34,220 bases of DNA from Schleiferilactobacillus harbinensis DSM 16991 (GCF_000425885.1 NZ_AUEH01000036.1:1-34220), one strand, 5' to 3'. Positions 8,394 to 18,852 are shown, numbered from the stretch's first letter. Numbers and translations are program-made. Notes: generated from the letters alone by a model not told the origin.

Positions 8394-10700
8394 TCAATTC
8401 TTATCGATTCGTTGATATTTTCCGTTTTCTAATTGCAGTGCAAAGGACTGATCGCCGGCCGTGACGGTGATGCGCGAATACAAGCCTGCCGGATAACCGG
8501 CTTTTGTTAACGTTACGGCCGCTTTGCCCTGGGCGAAGGTGATGTGATACTGGTTAAACTCACCCTTTTGATAAGCAAAGTCATACCCGTTATCTTGATA
8601 ATGATCATAACTGGCGGCATCGCCAAACACCTTGAAGCTCATGGCCCGGTCTGGTTCATCGGTGATAAAGTCATGCGCTGGTCCCCAAGGAATCATGGTG
8701 CCTGCTTGCCCGTACAACGGCAAGGTGTCCAGCGGGGCGGCAGTTTGGATTTCTTGACCGCCGGCAATGACTGCTCCGGTCCAGAAATCGATCCATTGAC
8801 CAGCCGGCAGGTAAACCAACCGGCTGGTCTTTCCCTTCGTCACCACCGGCGCCGCCAATAGTGCATCGCCGATTAGGTACTCATCATCGATGTCGTACAC
8901 TTGCCGATCTTGGTCAAAATCATAGACCAGCGGGCGCATCACTGGCCGGCCGGTACTTTGCGCCAGGGCAAAGAGGTCATACAGGTACGGAACGAAGCGA
9001 TAGCGCAGCTTAAGGTATTTGCGATAAATGGCTAAAGTCGATTCACCGAACAACCACGGTTCCTGGCGCCGGGTACCCAGCGCGCTGTGATTCCGGAATA
9101 ACGGACTGAACAGCCCCGCTTCAATCCAACGGGTAAGCAATTCAGGAGTCGTGTCGGAACCGAAACCGCCCAGATCCGTCCCCGCAAAGCTGAATCCGCT
9201 CATGCTGAGATTACACAATTGCGGAATCATCATTTGCAGGTGAGCCCACAGGCTGTGGTTGTCGCCCGTCCACACCGTCGCGTAGCGTTGGGTGCCAGCA
9301 TAAGCCGCCCGCGTAATGACAAACGGGCGCCGACCAGTCTGTTCTTTCAGTGCAGCGTAGGTGGCATGGGACATGTTGTGCCCATAAAGATTGTGCATCT
9401 TAGCGTGGGTCGACTTTTTATCATTGTCTGAAAAAACTGTATCGTCCGGGATTGGTCCGTCGAACGCCGCCGGCTCGTTCATATCATTCCAGATGCCATC
9501 AACGCCGATCTGAGTCAGGGCTGTATGACACTGGCCCCACCACTGGCGGGTTTTGGTGCTGCCGAAATCTGGGTATACCGTGTGCCCCGGCCAGACGCGA
9601 TTCACATAGTCCTTGCCAGCAGGTGTTTTGACAAATACTTGATGCTTTTTACCGTCGTCATAAATTGGGTAGCCCGGTTCCCTTTTCACCCCTGGATCAA
9701 TAATGGTGATCGCCTTGAACCCTTTTTTATGCAGTTGGGTAATGAGCATCTCGGGGTCCGGGTAACGTGCAGGATCCCAGGTGAAGACCCGATAGCCATG
9801 CATATAGTCAATGTCGAAATACAGTGCGTCGCAGGGCAAATCGTGCTGGCGAAAATCATCGGCGATTTGATTGATTTCCGGTGCGTCTTGGTAGCCGTAA
9901 CGGGAATGCTGATACCCAAGGGTCCAACGCTGGGGTAACGGCACAGTACCAGTGAGATGGGCGTAATTAGTGACCACATCGGCCAAGCGGTGCCCCCCAA
10001 TGATGTAATAGTTCAATGGCCCGTGGACCACACTGTAGGCATAGTAATCGGGACTTTCCTTGCCCAGATCAACGTGACTGCGGTATGGATTGTCAAAGAA
10101 CAGGCCATAGGGGCGGCCTTGGCGCAGACCATACAATACTGGGATTGATTTGTAGAGCCGGGTAAAATTTTCCATTTGCGGCGCTGGATCGTCAGTGTTC
10201 CAGTTTTCGTATTCATAGCCGCGCTTGTTCATGAAGCCCGTCTTGTCGCCCAAACCATAAAAGACTTCGTCCGGGTCTAGTTGTTTGATGAGCGTTAAGG
10301 CCGCCGCCGCGTTGACCGCTTCATGACCGGCGTGCCCTTCCTCCTCTAAGAGCGACGTCTCGTCAGCGGCCAGGTCGCGGTTCAGCGGTTGGCGCTGCCC
10401 GCGATAATCCATGATGAGTGGGCGGTCGTTTTGGTCATACACGTCCATATGGTGATCGGGATAAATTTTGACATGGAGCGCGGCAGTACTGATTGCTGCA
10501 ACACCGGCCTCAACTTGCACAGTAAAGTGCGTGGGCTGCGGTTTAGCCACCACGGCATAGGACGGATTGGCTAAGGCATCAATGGGACAGACGCGGATGA
10601 TCGTGTCGCTGAAGACTTGCAAGGCAAGCCTGGTATGATCGGCAAACGTGATTTCTGCAACATTCTGGTTTTTCAGTGCCGCTAGCGGCTTTTCACTCAA
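8394..10700 (-). CDS. GH31 family alpha-glucosidase
   Basis: A 768-residue glycoside hydrolase family 31 enzyme, without signal peptide, so intracellular. An N-terminal beta-sandwich precedes the barrel, which contains RWTLGYQHSRYGYQD, the nucleophile in GIWNDMNEP (D406) and the acid/base in TVWTGDNHSLW (about D480), then FAGTDLGGFG and a C-terminal beta region. Known GH31 activities in lactobacilli include hydrolysis of isomaltose, nigerose, kojibiose or maltose; specificity is not readable here. The start is TTG 10700, nine bases after GGAGG; this site sits inside the end of the DUF624 gene, whose stop is separated from the TTG by a single base. It pairs with the following DexB-type gene to cover different alpha-linkages of imported oligosaccharides (inference). 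Confidence 0.92.
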   Translation of the reverse strand: MSEKPLAALKNQNVAEITFADHTRLALQVFSDTIIRVCPIDALANPSYAVVAKPQPTHFTVQVEAGVAAISTAALHVKIYPDHHMDVYDQNDRPLIMDYRGQRQPLNRDLAADETSLLEEEGHAGHEAVNAAAALTLIKQLDPDEVFYGLGDKTGFMNKRGYEYENWNTDDPAPQMENFTRLYKSIPVLYGLRQGRPYGLFFDNPYRSHVDLGKESPDYYAYSVVHGPLNYYIIGGHRLADVVTNYAHLTGTVPLPQRWTLGYQHSRYGYQDAPEINQIADDFRQHDLPCDALYFDIDYMHGYRVFTWDPARYPDPEMLITQLHKKGFKAITIIDPGVKREPGYPIYDDGKKHQVFVKTPAGKDYVNRVWPGHTVYPDFGSTKTRQWWGQCHTALTQIGVDGIWNDMNEPAAFDGPIPDDTVFSDNDKKSTHAKMHNLYGHNMSHATYAALKEQTGRRPFVITRAAYAGTQRYATVWTGDNHSLWAHLQMMIPQLCNLSMSGFSFAGTDLGGFGSDTTPELLTRWIEAGLFSPLFRNHSALGTRRQEPWLFGESTLAIYRKYLKLRYRFVPYLYDLFALAQSTGRPVMRPLVYDFDQDRQVYDIDDEYLIGDALLAAPVVTKGKTSRLVYLPAGQWIDFWTGAVIAGGQEIQTAAPLDTLPLYGQAGTMIPWGPAHDFITDEPDRAMSFKVFGDAASYDHYQDNGYDFAYQKGEFNQYHITFAQGKAAVTLTKAGYPAGLYSRITVTAGDQSFALQLENGKYQRIDKN

Positions 10701-10701
10701 T

Positions 10702-11394
10702 TCAATTAGCCTCCTTGATATTAATTAGCTTGGCAATGGTATGTTGGTAAACGGCTTGGGCAAATTTGCCAATCACTGCTGGCAGGAAAAAGAACACAAT
10801 GGGGAAGAAGGTACTATGAAATGTCAGGTACACCGCCGCTCCCACCAACCCAATGCCCAAGACCGCCTTGAGCGGATTACCCAATGTAACCAACAGTCCA
10901 TTCTTAAGGTATTGGCCAAAGGTTTCATTCCGCCCGGCCACAAATGCCAAGCTCATGAGGTAAGAAAATGCCGTGAGGCCAAAGAATAAGGCATACACCC
11001 AGAACAGAATCGCAAATTGGGCACCATAGACTAAGGCGGCGTTAGCAATTAACCCGATCATGACAGCGTAGACCGCCCCGACGGCACAACTGGCCCAGTA
11101 GTTTTGCCGATATGAGCTGCAGATAAACGGAATGAGTTTGGTCGGTACGCCTTCTGGCTCTGCCCGGAAACGCCGAATGACCCGATCCACCACGACTAAT
11201 GCCGGCGATAACACAAACGGGATCAAGGCCACCGCCAGTAACGTAATGGATTTGATTTCGTCGGGGGTCTTGGCATAACTGACCATCATCATCAACGCCG
11301 CATAGGGCAGGTCCAGCATGAACCACAGGATACTGAGCACAATAAACTGATAAACCGTGTGGGCCAGACCGTCGGCCATTCTCATAAAGTTCAT
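10702..11394 (-). CDS. DUF624 (YesL-type) membrane protein of the sugar-uptake operon
   Basis: A 230-residue integral membrane protein with about five hydrophobic helices (FIVLSILWFMLDLPYAAL, LLAVALIPFVLSPALVVV, CAVGAVYAVMIGLIANAAL, ILFWVYALFFGLTAFSYL and the C-terminal pair). The DUF624/YesL family is repeatedly found in operons with CUT1 importers of the YtcP/LplB type and glycosidases; its molecular role is unknown. ATG 11394 has AAAGGAG 7-8 bases upstream within the end of the preceding permease gene, and the stop is separated by one base from the GH31 TTG start, so translation is tightly coupled. The family assignment rests on context plus the MxRMADL..-like start. Confidence 0.75.
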   Translation of the reverse strand: MNFMRMADGLAHTVYQFIVLSILWFMLDLPYAALMMMVSYAKTPDEIKSITLLAVALIPFVLSPALVVVDRVIRRFRAEPEGVPTKLIPFICSSYRQNYWASCAVGAVYAVMIGLIANAALVYGAQFAILFWVYALFFGLTAFSYLMSLAFVAGRNETFGQYLKNGLLVTLGNPLKAVLGIGLVGAAVYLTFHSTFFPIVFFFLPAVIGKFAQAVYQHTIAKLINIKEAN

Positions 11395-11398
11395 GGGC

Positions 11399-12271
11399 TT
11401 ACTCCTTTACCGATCCAATCGTCATCCCAGTGACGAAGTATTTCTGCAGTAATGGATAGATCAGCAGCAACGGTACCGTGGACACGACGATCTTCGCCGA
11501 GTTCAGGGTCTTATTAGAAATCGACGCTAAAGAACTCAGTTGGGAGACATCAGTGATTTTGGTGATATCGATATTCAGTTGCTGGATGTAGGTTTGCAGC
11601 GGATAATTCACTGCTCGGTTCATGTATAACAAACCACTGAAGTAATCGTTCCAGTGGCCAACGATGGCGAACAGGGACACCGTCGCCAGTGCCGGCAAGG
11701 ACAGCGGCAGATAGATTTTAAACAGAATCGTCATTTTCGACGCGCCATCCATAATGGCTGCTTCTTCCAATGCATCGGGTAAGCCCTTAAAGAAGTTCAT
11801 CAATAAAATGACGTTGAAAATCGGCACAGCCCCAGGCAGGACCAATGCCCAAATGGTATCCATCAAGCCGAGACTTTTCACTACGATAAACGTCGGGATC
11901 ATGCCGCCGTTGAACAGCATGGCGAAGATCAGCAGATTCATGTAAATATTACGGGCATGGAACACCCGCTTATTCTTAGAGAGCGGATAAGCCATCAAGA
12001 CGATCAGGATTAAATTGATGGCCGTGCCTAAAATAACCCGTTCCACGGAAATCCCAAAGGACCGCCAGAACTGACTGTCTTCCAGGATCAACTTATAGGA
12101 ATTCAAGTTGAAGTGGATGGGAATCAACCCGACTTCATTGGCTGCCGCCGAGGCACTATCACTAAACGAAATAGCCACCATGTTCAGCAATGGTAATAGG
12201 CAGGAAGCAGTTAATGCCAATACGACGAGCCAAATGAAGAAATTGGCTGTTTTGCTAGTATGAGCTTTCAC
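11399..12271 (-). CDS. CUT1 ABC sugar importer permease, YtcP/LacG type
   Basis: A 290-residue permease with six predicted helices; the ATPase-contacting EAA loop is EEAAIMDGASKMTILFKIYLP (about residues 170-190). The C-terminus GMTIGSVKE is typical of YtcP/MalG-like carbohydrate permeases. It forms the heteromeric membrane channel with the neighbouring LplB-like permease and receives sugar from the lipoprotein upstream. No ATPase is encoded in the operon, as is common for CUT1 systems that share an MsmK-type ATPase. ATG 12271 follows a GGGTGAGAAAGAG site; the gap to the upstream permease gene is 15 bp and to the DUF624 gene 4 bp. Confidence 0.9.
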   Translation of the reverse strand: MKAHTSKTANFFIWLVVLALTASCLLPLLNMVAISFSDSASAAANEVGLIPIHFNLNSYKLILEDSQFWRSFGISVERVILGTAINLILIVLMAYPLSKNKRVFHARNIYMNLLIFAMLFNGGMIPTFIVVKSLGLMDTIWALVLPGAVPIFNVILLMNFFKGLPDALEEAAIMDGASKMTILFKIYLPLSLPALATVSLFAIVGHWNDYFSGLLYMNRAVNYPLQTYIQQLNIDITKITDVSQLSSLASISNKTLNSAKIVVSTVPLLLIYPLLQKYFVTGMTIGSVKE

Positions 12272-12286
12272 TCTTTCTCACCCTTC

Positions 12287-13228
12287 CTAAAAGATTTGCA
12301 TGTTGGCAAATTTCTTTGACGCCTGATTGGCCGAAATCATCAAGGTGGCCCCAACCACAGATTTCAAAAGCCCAATCGCCGTCCCTAGACTGTACTGCTG
12401 CCCTAGCAAGCCCACGCGGTAAACATAGGTATCAATGATATCGCCTGTCTCGTACACAATCGGGTTGTACAGGTTGAAGATTTGATCGAAGCCGGCGTTC
12501 AGAATATTGGTTAAATTCAACGCGGTCATCATCATGATGATTGGCAGCATTCCTGGCAGTGTGACATGCAGCAATTGCTGCCAACGGCTGGCACCGTCGA
12601 TTTCGGCGGCCTCGTAAAGTCCAGGATCGATCCCGGTTAAGGCGGCTAGATAGATAATAGAGCCATAACCGAAGCCTTTCCATACATCCGAGCCAATGAT
12701 AATTTGCCGGAACCAGTGGTTGCTGCCCATGAATAGGATCGGCTTGACCCCGAACGTGGCCAGAAACGTATTCACTGGCCCGTGGTAGTCGAACAGATTC
12801 ACCACAACAGCGGCAAGAACCACCCAAGACAGGAAGTTCGGCAGATAAACAATCGTTTGAATCGTGCGCTTTGCCCATTTGATGCGGATTTCATTCAGCA
12901 AGAGGGCAAATACGACCGGGACAATTGTTCCGAGCACGATCTTCCAACTGGCGATGATCACCGTGTTCATCAGAATCTGCAGACTGTCTGGAATTTCAAG
13001 CATGTACTTGAAGTTGGCCAAGCCGACCCAGGTCGACCCCAATATTCCTTTGGCAGGAATATAGTTTTGAAAGGCCATCACGATGCCCAGCATCGGCACA
13101 AAGCTAAAGACTAACAGAAACAGCATACCCGGCAGCATCATTAAGTGGTACATGAGCTGGGAGTTTTTGCCCTTCCCCTGCTTACGGGTCAGCTGCAGGT
13201 CGACCCCTTTTTTACGAGTCAATTGCAT
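12287..13228 (-). CDS. CUT1 ABC sugar importer permease, LplB type
   Basis: A 313-residue permease with about six helices and the EAA motif EAAEIDGASRWQQLLHVTLP (about residues 215-234), typical of the LplB/UgpA-like subunit. The extreme N-terminus shows a ten-residue tandem duplication: MQLTRKKGVD followed by LQLTRKQGKG, also recognisable at the DNA level with synonymous divergence. This cytoplasmic segment is positively charged and precedes the first helix (about 30-50). ATG 13228 has GGAGAGGAG upstream. It works with the YtcP-like permease and the lipoprotein; imported substrates are probably alpha-gluco-oligosaccharides, judged by the downstream GH31 and GH13_31 genes. Confidence 0.9.
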   Translation of the reverse strand: MQLTRKKGVDLQLTRKQGKGKNSQLMYHLMMLPGMLFLLVFSFVPMLGIVMAFQNYIPAKGILGSTWVGLANFKYMLEIPDSLQILMNTVIIASWKIVLGTIVPVVFALLLNEIRIKWAKRTIQTIVYLPNFLSWVVLAAVVVNLFDYHGPVNTFLATFGVKPILFMGSNHWFRQIIIGSDVWKGFGYGSIIYLAALTGIDPGLYEAAEIDGASRWQQLLHVTLPGMLPIIMMMTALNLTNILNAGFDQIFNLYNPIVYETGDIIDTYVYRVGLLGQQYSLGTAIGLLKSVVGATLMISANQASKKFANMQIF

Positions 13229-13285
13229 ATGGAAATCTCCTCTCCATGATTTTTCTTCAAAATCAGCTTATTGCTAATCGACTCG

Positions 13286-14941
13286 TTAATGGGCTGCGGC
13301 ATCCTTTTCAACTTCCTTAGTAATTTGATCGCCGCCCAGTTTCTTCCATTCTTTGACAAAATCATCAAACTTGTCAGGACTTTCTTGGTTCGTAACGATC
13401 TTTAAGAAAGTCGCGTCTTCCAGCTTAGCAAGGTTCGCGCCCTTTTGTTTCATGGTCTTGGTTTGACCAAAGAATACAGGGTGAACTTCTTCTACATCCT
13501 TCAGCGCTGCTTTCATCTTGCCGGTGGAAACGATTCGGGTAATATGGCCGCTCCAGGCATTGTTATCGGGATGCTTAGGATCTTTGTCGTAATCCTTGAT
13601 CTTCAAATAGTTTTGATAGTCATCCAATACCAGCGTCTTGGGATCTTTTTTACCGTCTAATGCTTTCACGATGTTATCGTGCATATCAGTAGTTGCTGTC
13701 GCGTAGTTCACTAGAATATCGAAAGGCTTGCCGCCGTCGTACCCTTTTTTACCAAATTCTACGATTGGTTTGTAATCATAGTCTTCATAAACCAATTTAT
13801 CGTTAAGCAGGCTGGCAATCTTCGGTAACAATTCAGGATGCTTGAAGCCCTTGCGGACAACGAAGAAAGTGCCGGCCGTGTTTTGGGTATACGCCTTGAT
13901 TTTGCCGCTATTGTCTTTAATGATGTAGGGTTGCCAATTTGCCTTCGGGTTATTCTTATACGCATCAGTCAGCGGGTAATCGCCAGACCACCACGGCCCA
14001 AAGAATGCCCCGCATTGGCCGTTGGTGATTACTGTTTCAATCTTGTCCCGCACACTCATTTGCGGATCAATAATGCCTTCTTTGAACCAGCCCTGCAGGT
14101 AGGTCAACGCCTTCTTGGTTTGCGGGGTGATCGAACCATAGACGATCTTACCGTCCTGTTTGATCCATTGCCGCGGGAAGGAGTCGAACTTGGACATGAT
14201 ATCGTCGGCTTGGAATAGGGCGGCGTAATTACCGCCGACATTCTTGGACAAGCCTAACCCGATAGTCTTACCTTTGCCGTTATTACCAGGATCTTTGGCG
14301 ACGAATTCCTTCAGGATCTTTTCAACATCGTTGATGGTCTTGGGCTCGGCTAAATGCAGTTTGTCCATCCAATCCTTACGAATCCACAGCATGGTAGGGA
14401 TATTGTTGGTTTGGGTGGATGGCAACGCCATCAATTTGCCGTTGAAAGTAGCTTGCTGCAAAGCTCGGCCATCATAAGAATCATACATGGCCTTGATTCG
14501 TTTGGTCGTACTGGTCTTATACACGGACGACAGGTTGGCAATCAAATCGTTATCCACCAATTGTTCCAGCTGACTCTGGTTCACCGCCATAATATCGGGC
14601 AGATCGCCGCTGGAAATGGCCATGGCTACTTTTTGGTCATAGTTATCGCCGGTTTCGGCTTCAAACTTATCTTTGCTGACGGCGTTCAGGTTCTTTTTAA
14701 TATAGCGGGTATAGTCGTTGTTCTCGTAAGTATCCCCTTTAGGCAGCTTAGGCGCGCCGGGGATGGCTTTGCCAATCGTATACGTGACGGATTGGCTGTA
14801 CTTACCATAAGGCTTGAGCTCAGCCGTCGTGGCCTTGCTCGTGTTATCAGATGCGCCGGAGTCTCCCTTGCTCATGCAGGCAGCTAACAATAATGGTGCG
14901 GCTAAGATAACCGCAGATAAAACCAACTTGCGAATCTTCAT
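13286..14941 (-). CDS. Sugar-binding lipoprotein of a CUT1 ABC importer (YtcQ/LplA type)
   Basis: A 551-residue extracellular solute-binding protein. The signal peptide MKIRKLVLSAVILAAPLLLA ends in the lipobox LAAC, with the lipid-modified cysteine at position 22, followed by a Ser/Thr/Gly-rich linker and an extracellular-solute-binding family 1 fold (KEFVAKDPGNNGKGKTIGL, GQCGAFFGPWWSGDYPL). The length is typical of the YtcQ/LplA group and longer than MalE. ATG 14941 has TTAGGAGG. It is the first structural gene after the LacI regulator; a perfect 10-bp-arm palindrome lies in its leader, so expression is probably repressed by that regulator until sugar is present. Ligand is inferred, not seen: alpha-linked gluco-oligosaccharide. 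Confidence 0.92.
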   Translation of the reverse strand: MKIRKLVLSAVILAAPLLLAACMSKGDSGASDNTSKATTAELKPYGKYSQSVTYTIGKAIPGAPKLPKGDTYENNDYTRYIKKNLNAVSKDKFEAETGDNYDQKVAMAISSGDLPDIMAVNQSQLEQLVDNDLIANLSSVYKTSTTKRIKAMYDSYDGRALQQATFNGKLMALPSTQTNNIPTMLWIRKDWMDKLHLAEPKTINDVEKILKEFVAKDPGNNGKGKTIGLGLSKNVGGNYAALFQADDIMSKFDSFPRQWIKQDGKIVYGSITPQTKKALTYLQGWFKEGIIDPQMSVRDKIETVITNGQCGAFFGPWWSGDYPLTDAYKNNPKANWQPYIIKDNSGKIKAYTQNTAGTFFVVRKGFKHPELLPKIASLLNDKLVYEDYDYKPIVEFGKKGYDGGKPFDILVNYATATTDMHDNIVKALDGKKDPKTLVLDDYQNYLKIKDYDKDPKHPDNNAWSGHITRIVSTGKMKAALKDVEEVHPVFFGQTKTMKQKGANLAKLEDATFLKIVTNQESPDKFDDFVKEWKKLGGDQITKEVEKDAAAH

Positions 14942-14964
14942 GGAAAAATCCTCCTAATTAGTTT

Positions 14965-14990
14965 GGCTTACGTATACGTTTACGTAAGCC
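14965..14990. promoter_or_regulatory. LacI-type operator before the sugar-binding lipoprotein gene
   Basis: GGCTTACGTA (14965-14974) and TACGTAAGCC (14981-14990) are perfect 10-bp inverted arms around a 6-bp centre. On the minus strand the core GTAAACGTATACGT matches the site in front of the LacI gene (GTAAACGTTTACGT) at 13 of 14 positions. It ends 24 bp before the lipoprotein start codon, between the promoter and the ribosome site, a roadblock or repression position. Confidence 0.8.
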
Positions 14991-15010
14991 GTAAATTGAG
15001 GCAATATTGA

Positions 15011-15016
15011 ATTATA
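15011..15016 (-). promoter_or_regulatory. -10 box of the sugar-importer operon, overlapping the lacI stop
   Basis: On the minus strand TATAAT is formed by the last Val codon and the TAA stop of the LacI regulator gene (GTA-TAA-T). The predicted start of transcription lies about 15 bp before the 26-bp palindromic operator. The -35 region is poor, so the promoter may be weak or need activation. Confidence 0.55.
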
Positions 15017-15998
15017 CCGACCGCCGTTCAACGATCGTGTGGGGTAAAATTTCAGACTCAATGGGCTGATTAGATTCCACCGCATCGATAATCTTCCGAC
15101 CGGCCTTAGCCCCCATCTCGAAAAATGGCTGGCTGATCGCCGTTAATGGCGGGTTAGACATCTCAGCCACTCGGGTATTGTCGTACCCAATGACCGCAAT
15201 GTCTTTTGGCACCTGTAACCCTTCCTGCGTGGCCGTCACAATGATCCCGATGGCGGTATCGTCAGATACGGAAAACACCGCTTCGGGTCGATTGCTTAAT
15301 TGGAAATAGTATTTCATCGCCTGGATCCCGGATTCAAACGAGAACGTGCCATAAAAAATCCAGTCAGGATCGACCGGCAAATGGTGCTTCTGCATGGCGC
15401 GCTTGTAGCCATTGATCCGCGGTACCCCAGCGATTTGGTCGCTGATATTTGGCCCGGCAATGGCAATCTTTTCATAGCCATGGTGAATCAAATATTCGGT
15501 GGCATCAAAGGAAGCCGACTCATCATCGACTTTGATATACGGAATGCTTTTATCCGACTTGGTGGAAACCAAGACAACCGGAAAGGGCAGACCATTGATT
15601 TGGGTAATCACGTTTTGCACTAAAGCCATGGACGCAATGACCAGACCTTCGACCCGGCGTTCTGCCATGAGACTGATGATTTCGCTGAGGTTGATCCCAT
15701 CCGCACTGGCATGCGCGATAATGACCCCATAACCATGCTTTTGGGCTTCTGACTCGAGCCCTTCGATAATATCCCCATAGAACAGAGTCGGTGACGTGGG
15801 CATAATCAGGCCAATGATGTGGGCCGAACTTTTTTTCAGACCGGCCGCCATTTCGTTGCGGTAGTAGTTCATACTCTCCGCTGCTGCCATGACTTTCTTT
15901 CTTGTTTCTTCGCTGTACCCTCCCAAATTGTTGAGCACCCTAGAGACGGTGGCGATCGATACACCGGCTAAGGTGGCGATGTCCTTGATAGTTGGCAT
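15012..15998 (-). CDS. LacI-family transcriptional regulator of the alpha-glucoside operon
   Basis: A 328-residue repressor. The helix-turn-helix and hinge lie at residues 3-55 (TIKDIATLAGVSIATVSRVL, then YRNEMAAGLKK), followed by a periplasmic-binding-protein-like effector domain (HIIGLIMPTSPTLFYGDIIEGLE; DDTAIGII; IAVIGYDNTRVAEMSNPPLTAI). ATG 15998 has GGAGG and gives the canonical MPTIKDIA start; a longer start is excluded by the operator and promoter lying there. It sits directly upstream of, and in the same direction as, the importer-glycosidase genes, and near-identical palindromes lie before itself and before the lipoprotein gene. It most likely represses both and is released by an imported or processed oligosaccharide (inference). 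Confidence 0.92.
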   Translation of the reverse strand: MPTIKDIATLAGVSIATVSRVLNNLGGYSEETRKKVMAAAESMNYYRNEMAAGLKKSSAHIIGLIMPTSPTLFYGDIIEGLESEAQKHGYGVIIAHASADGINLSEIISLMAERRVEGLVIASMALVQNVITQINGLPFPVVLVSTKSDKSIPYIKVDDESASFDATEYLIHHGYEKIAIAGPNISDQIAGVPRINGYKRAMQKHHLPVDPDWIFYGTFSFESGIQAMKYYFQLSNRPEAVFSVSDDTAIGIIVTATQEGLQVPKDIAVIGYDNTRVAEMSNPPLTAISQPFFEMGAKAGRKIIDAVESNQPIESEILPHTIVERRSV

Positions 15999-16012
15999 TT
16001 GCTTTCCTCCAC

Positions 16013-16059
16013 GTAAACGTTTACTAAGACAGAGTAACACATTTTGGCACGGATGCCAA
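16013..16059 (-). promoter_or_regulatory. Promoter and operators of the LacI regulator gene
   Basis: On the minus strand TTGGCA (16054-16059) and TACTCT (16031-16036) are 17 bp apart, with a TGT extended -10. The perfect palindrome GTAAACGTTTAC (16013-16024) lies just downstream, 14 bp before the start codon, fitting autoregulation. A second perfect inverted repeat, TTGGCA-CGGA-TGCCAA (16044-16059), overlaps the -35 box. Confidence 0.7.
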
Positions 16060-16241
16060 TATGTAATCGCTTAAATAACGTCTTATTTTCTCGATTTTGT
16101 ACAGCTTTGAGAAATATCGTCAAATCGTCACTTCTGTAAGTCCTTAAAATAACACTTCCTTTCTTCTGGCAGAAACCGTATGCACTAGCAAGAGCCATCA
16201 AGAAAAATGTTCTGCTGAACACTGACTTGGCTGTGCAAGCC
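16060..16241. other. Intergenic stretch without recognised gene
   Basis: This stretch lies between the LacI promoter and the terminator of the GH1 gene. It is AT-richer than its surroundings, with no ribosome site plus start followed by a credible frame on either strand, and no tRNA or clear structure beyond short hairpins. Confidence 0.5.
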
Positions 16242-16284
16242 AAAATAAGCAAACCGCTTGCCCCTCAAGGCAATTGGTCTGCTT
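16242..16284 (-). terminator. Rho-independent terminator of the GH1 gene
   Basis: On the minus strand AAGCAgACCaaTTGCC pairs with GGCAAgcGGTtTGCTT (small internal loops), followed by ATTTTGG. It lies 50 bp after the GH1 stop codon. Confidence 0.75.
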
Positions 16285-16333
16285 ATTCAAAAAATGTTTG
16301 ACTGCTCAAACCAGCAATAATACTCGCTGAAGT

Positions 16334-17854
<1,521 letters not shown>

Positions 17855-17871
17855 CTAGAGCAAAACCGGGC

Positions 17872-17915
17872 AAAAAAACACCCGTCAGGAAACAAAATAT
17901 GTTCCTTGGCGGGTG
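17872..17915 (-). terminator. Rho-independent terminator of the RpiR-type regulator gene
   Basis: On the minus strand CACCCGCCAAGGAAC pairs with GTTTCCTGACGGGTG and is followed by TTTTTTTG. It separates the regulator from the GH1 gene, which therefore needs either read-through or its own promoter in the short interval 17816-17871. Confidence 0.9.
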
Positions 17916-17989
17916 ACTTGTTTTGCAGTGGGAAATTGGATGTGCAGAGCATTGACACAGGTATCAAAGCACAATCTTTCAGCCACACC

Positions 17990-18751
17990 CTACTCCGACT
18001 TTTCTTCCTCCCCCATCCGCAACTTCTCCAACCGGTGCCCCAGCAATTCCAGCAAATACACCACCGGCACCTGAGTCGTATTATTCAGCGACCCATTCTT
18101 GATTTCCGGCATATAGTAGGCGATGACCAAGTCCGACAAATGGGCCAGCGTCGAATTCGTCCGGTTCGTCACCGCGATGATCTGCGCATCCGTCCGCCGG
18201 ATCTGAGTAACCATGTCCAGCACTTCCTTAGTCTCGCCGGACACCGACAGAATCAAAAACACCGTGTGCCTCAGAATCGTCGGATCATCGGCTAACGGCT
18301 GGAAAGGATCAACAATGGGCAGCGTCAGCTTGCCGGTATTGGCAATAAACCGGGCACCGTATTGCGCCAGATAACCGCTGCTGCCGATACCGAACGTATA
18401 GATCTGGTTGGCCGCCGCCAGCCATTTCACCGCTTGGTCCAGCAAGTCAGTGAAGTCCCGGGAATTCACCTTTCTGAAAAAATCAGCCAACGGGACTGTA
18501 ATATCATATTGTTCCGGATGACCCTGATGCTCCTGGTTCAACCGATCTTGTTTCAATGAGAACTTCAATTCCGCGAATCCGGCATAGCCCATTTTAGTCG
18601 CAAATCGCAGGATCGTAGTCGTAGAAACGTGAGACTCGCTGGCCAGCTCGCGAATCGTCATTTTTTCCACCGCATCCCGATGTTTCATAATGTAGGCGTA
18701 CACATCCGTCTCCAAACCATTCAGTGCCTGTACCTTGTCATAGGGAAACAT
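17990..18751 (-). CDS. MurR/RpiR-family transcriptional regulator
   Basis: A 253-residue regulator with the two domains of the family. The N-terminal HTH_6 domain (about residues 1-77) contains MTIRELASESHVSTTTILRF and ATKMGYAGFAELKFSLK. The C-terminal SIS sugar-phosphate-binding domain (about 105-235) contains YTFGIGSSGYLAQYGARF and LILSVSGETKEVLDM. Members sense phosphorylated sugars and control adjacent catabolic genes. The downstream GH1 6-phospho-beta-glucosidase is the natural target, with a phosphorylated beta-glucoside as probable effector (inference). ATG 18751 follows GGACGGCGG. The gene is divergent from the prepilin peptidase gene, with about 100 bp between starts. Confidence 0.9.
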   Translation of the reverse strand: MFPYDKVQALNGLETDVYAYIMKHRDAVEKMTIRELASESHVSTTTILRFATKMGYAGFAELKFSLKQDRLNQEHQGHPEQYDITVPLADFFRKVNSRDFTDLLDQAVKWLAAANQIYTFGIGSSGYLAQYGARFIANTGKLTLPIVDPFQPLADDPTILRHTVFLILSVSGETKEVLDMVTQIRRTDAQIIAVTNRTNSTLAHLSDLVIAYYMPEIKNGSLNNTTQVPVVYLLELLGHRLEKLRMGEEEKSE

Positions 18752-18852
18752 TCATCCGCCGTCCTTTCGGAAAACCTTGATATATCCAGAATACAGCAGG
18801 ATCAGCGCAACATACAACTCACCTTGCGTAATGTATGAGTGAGGTGAGCAAA

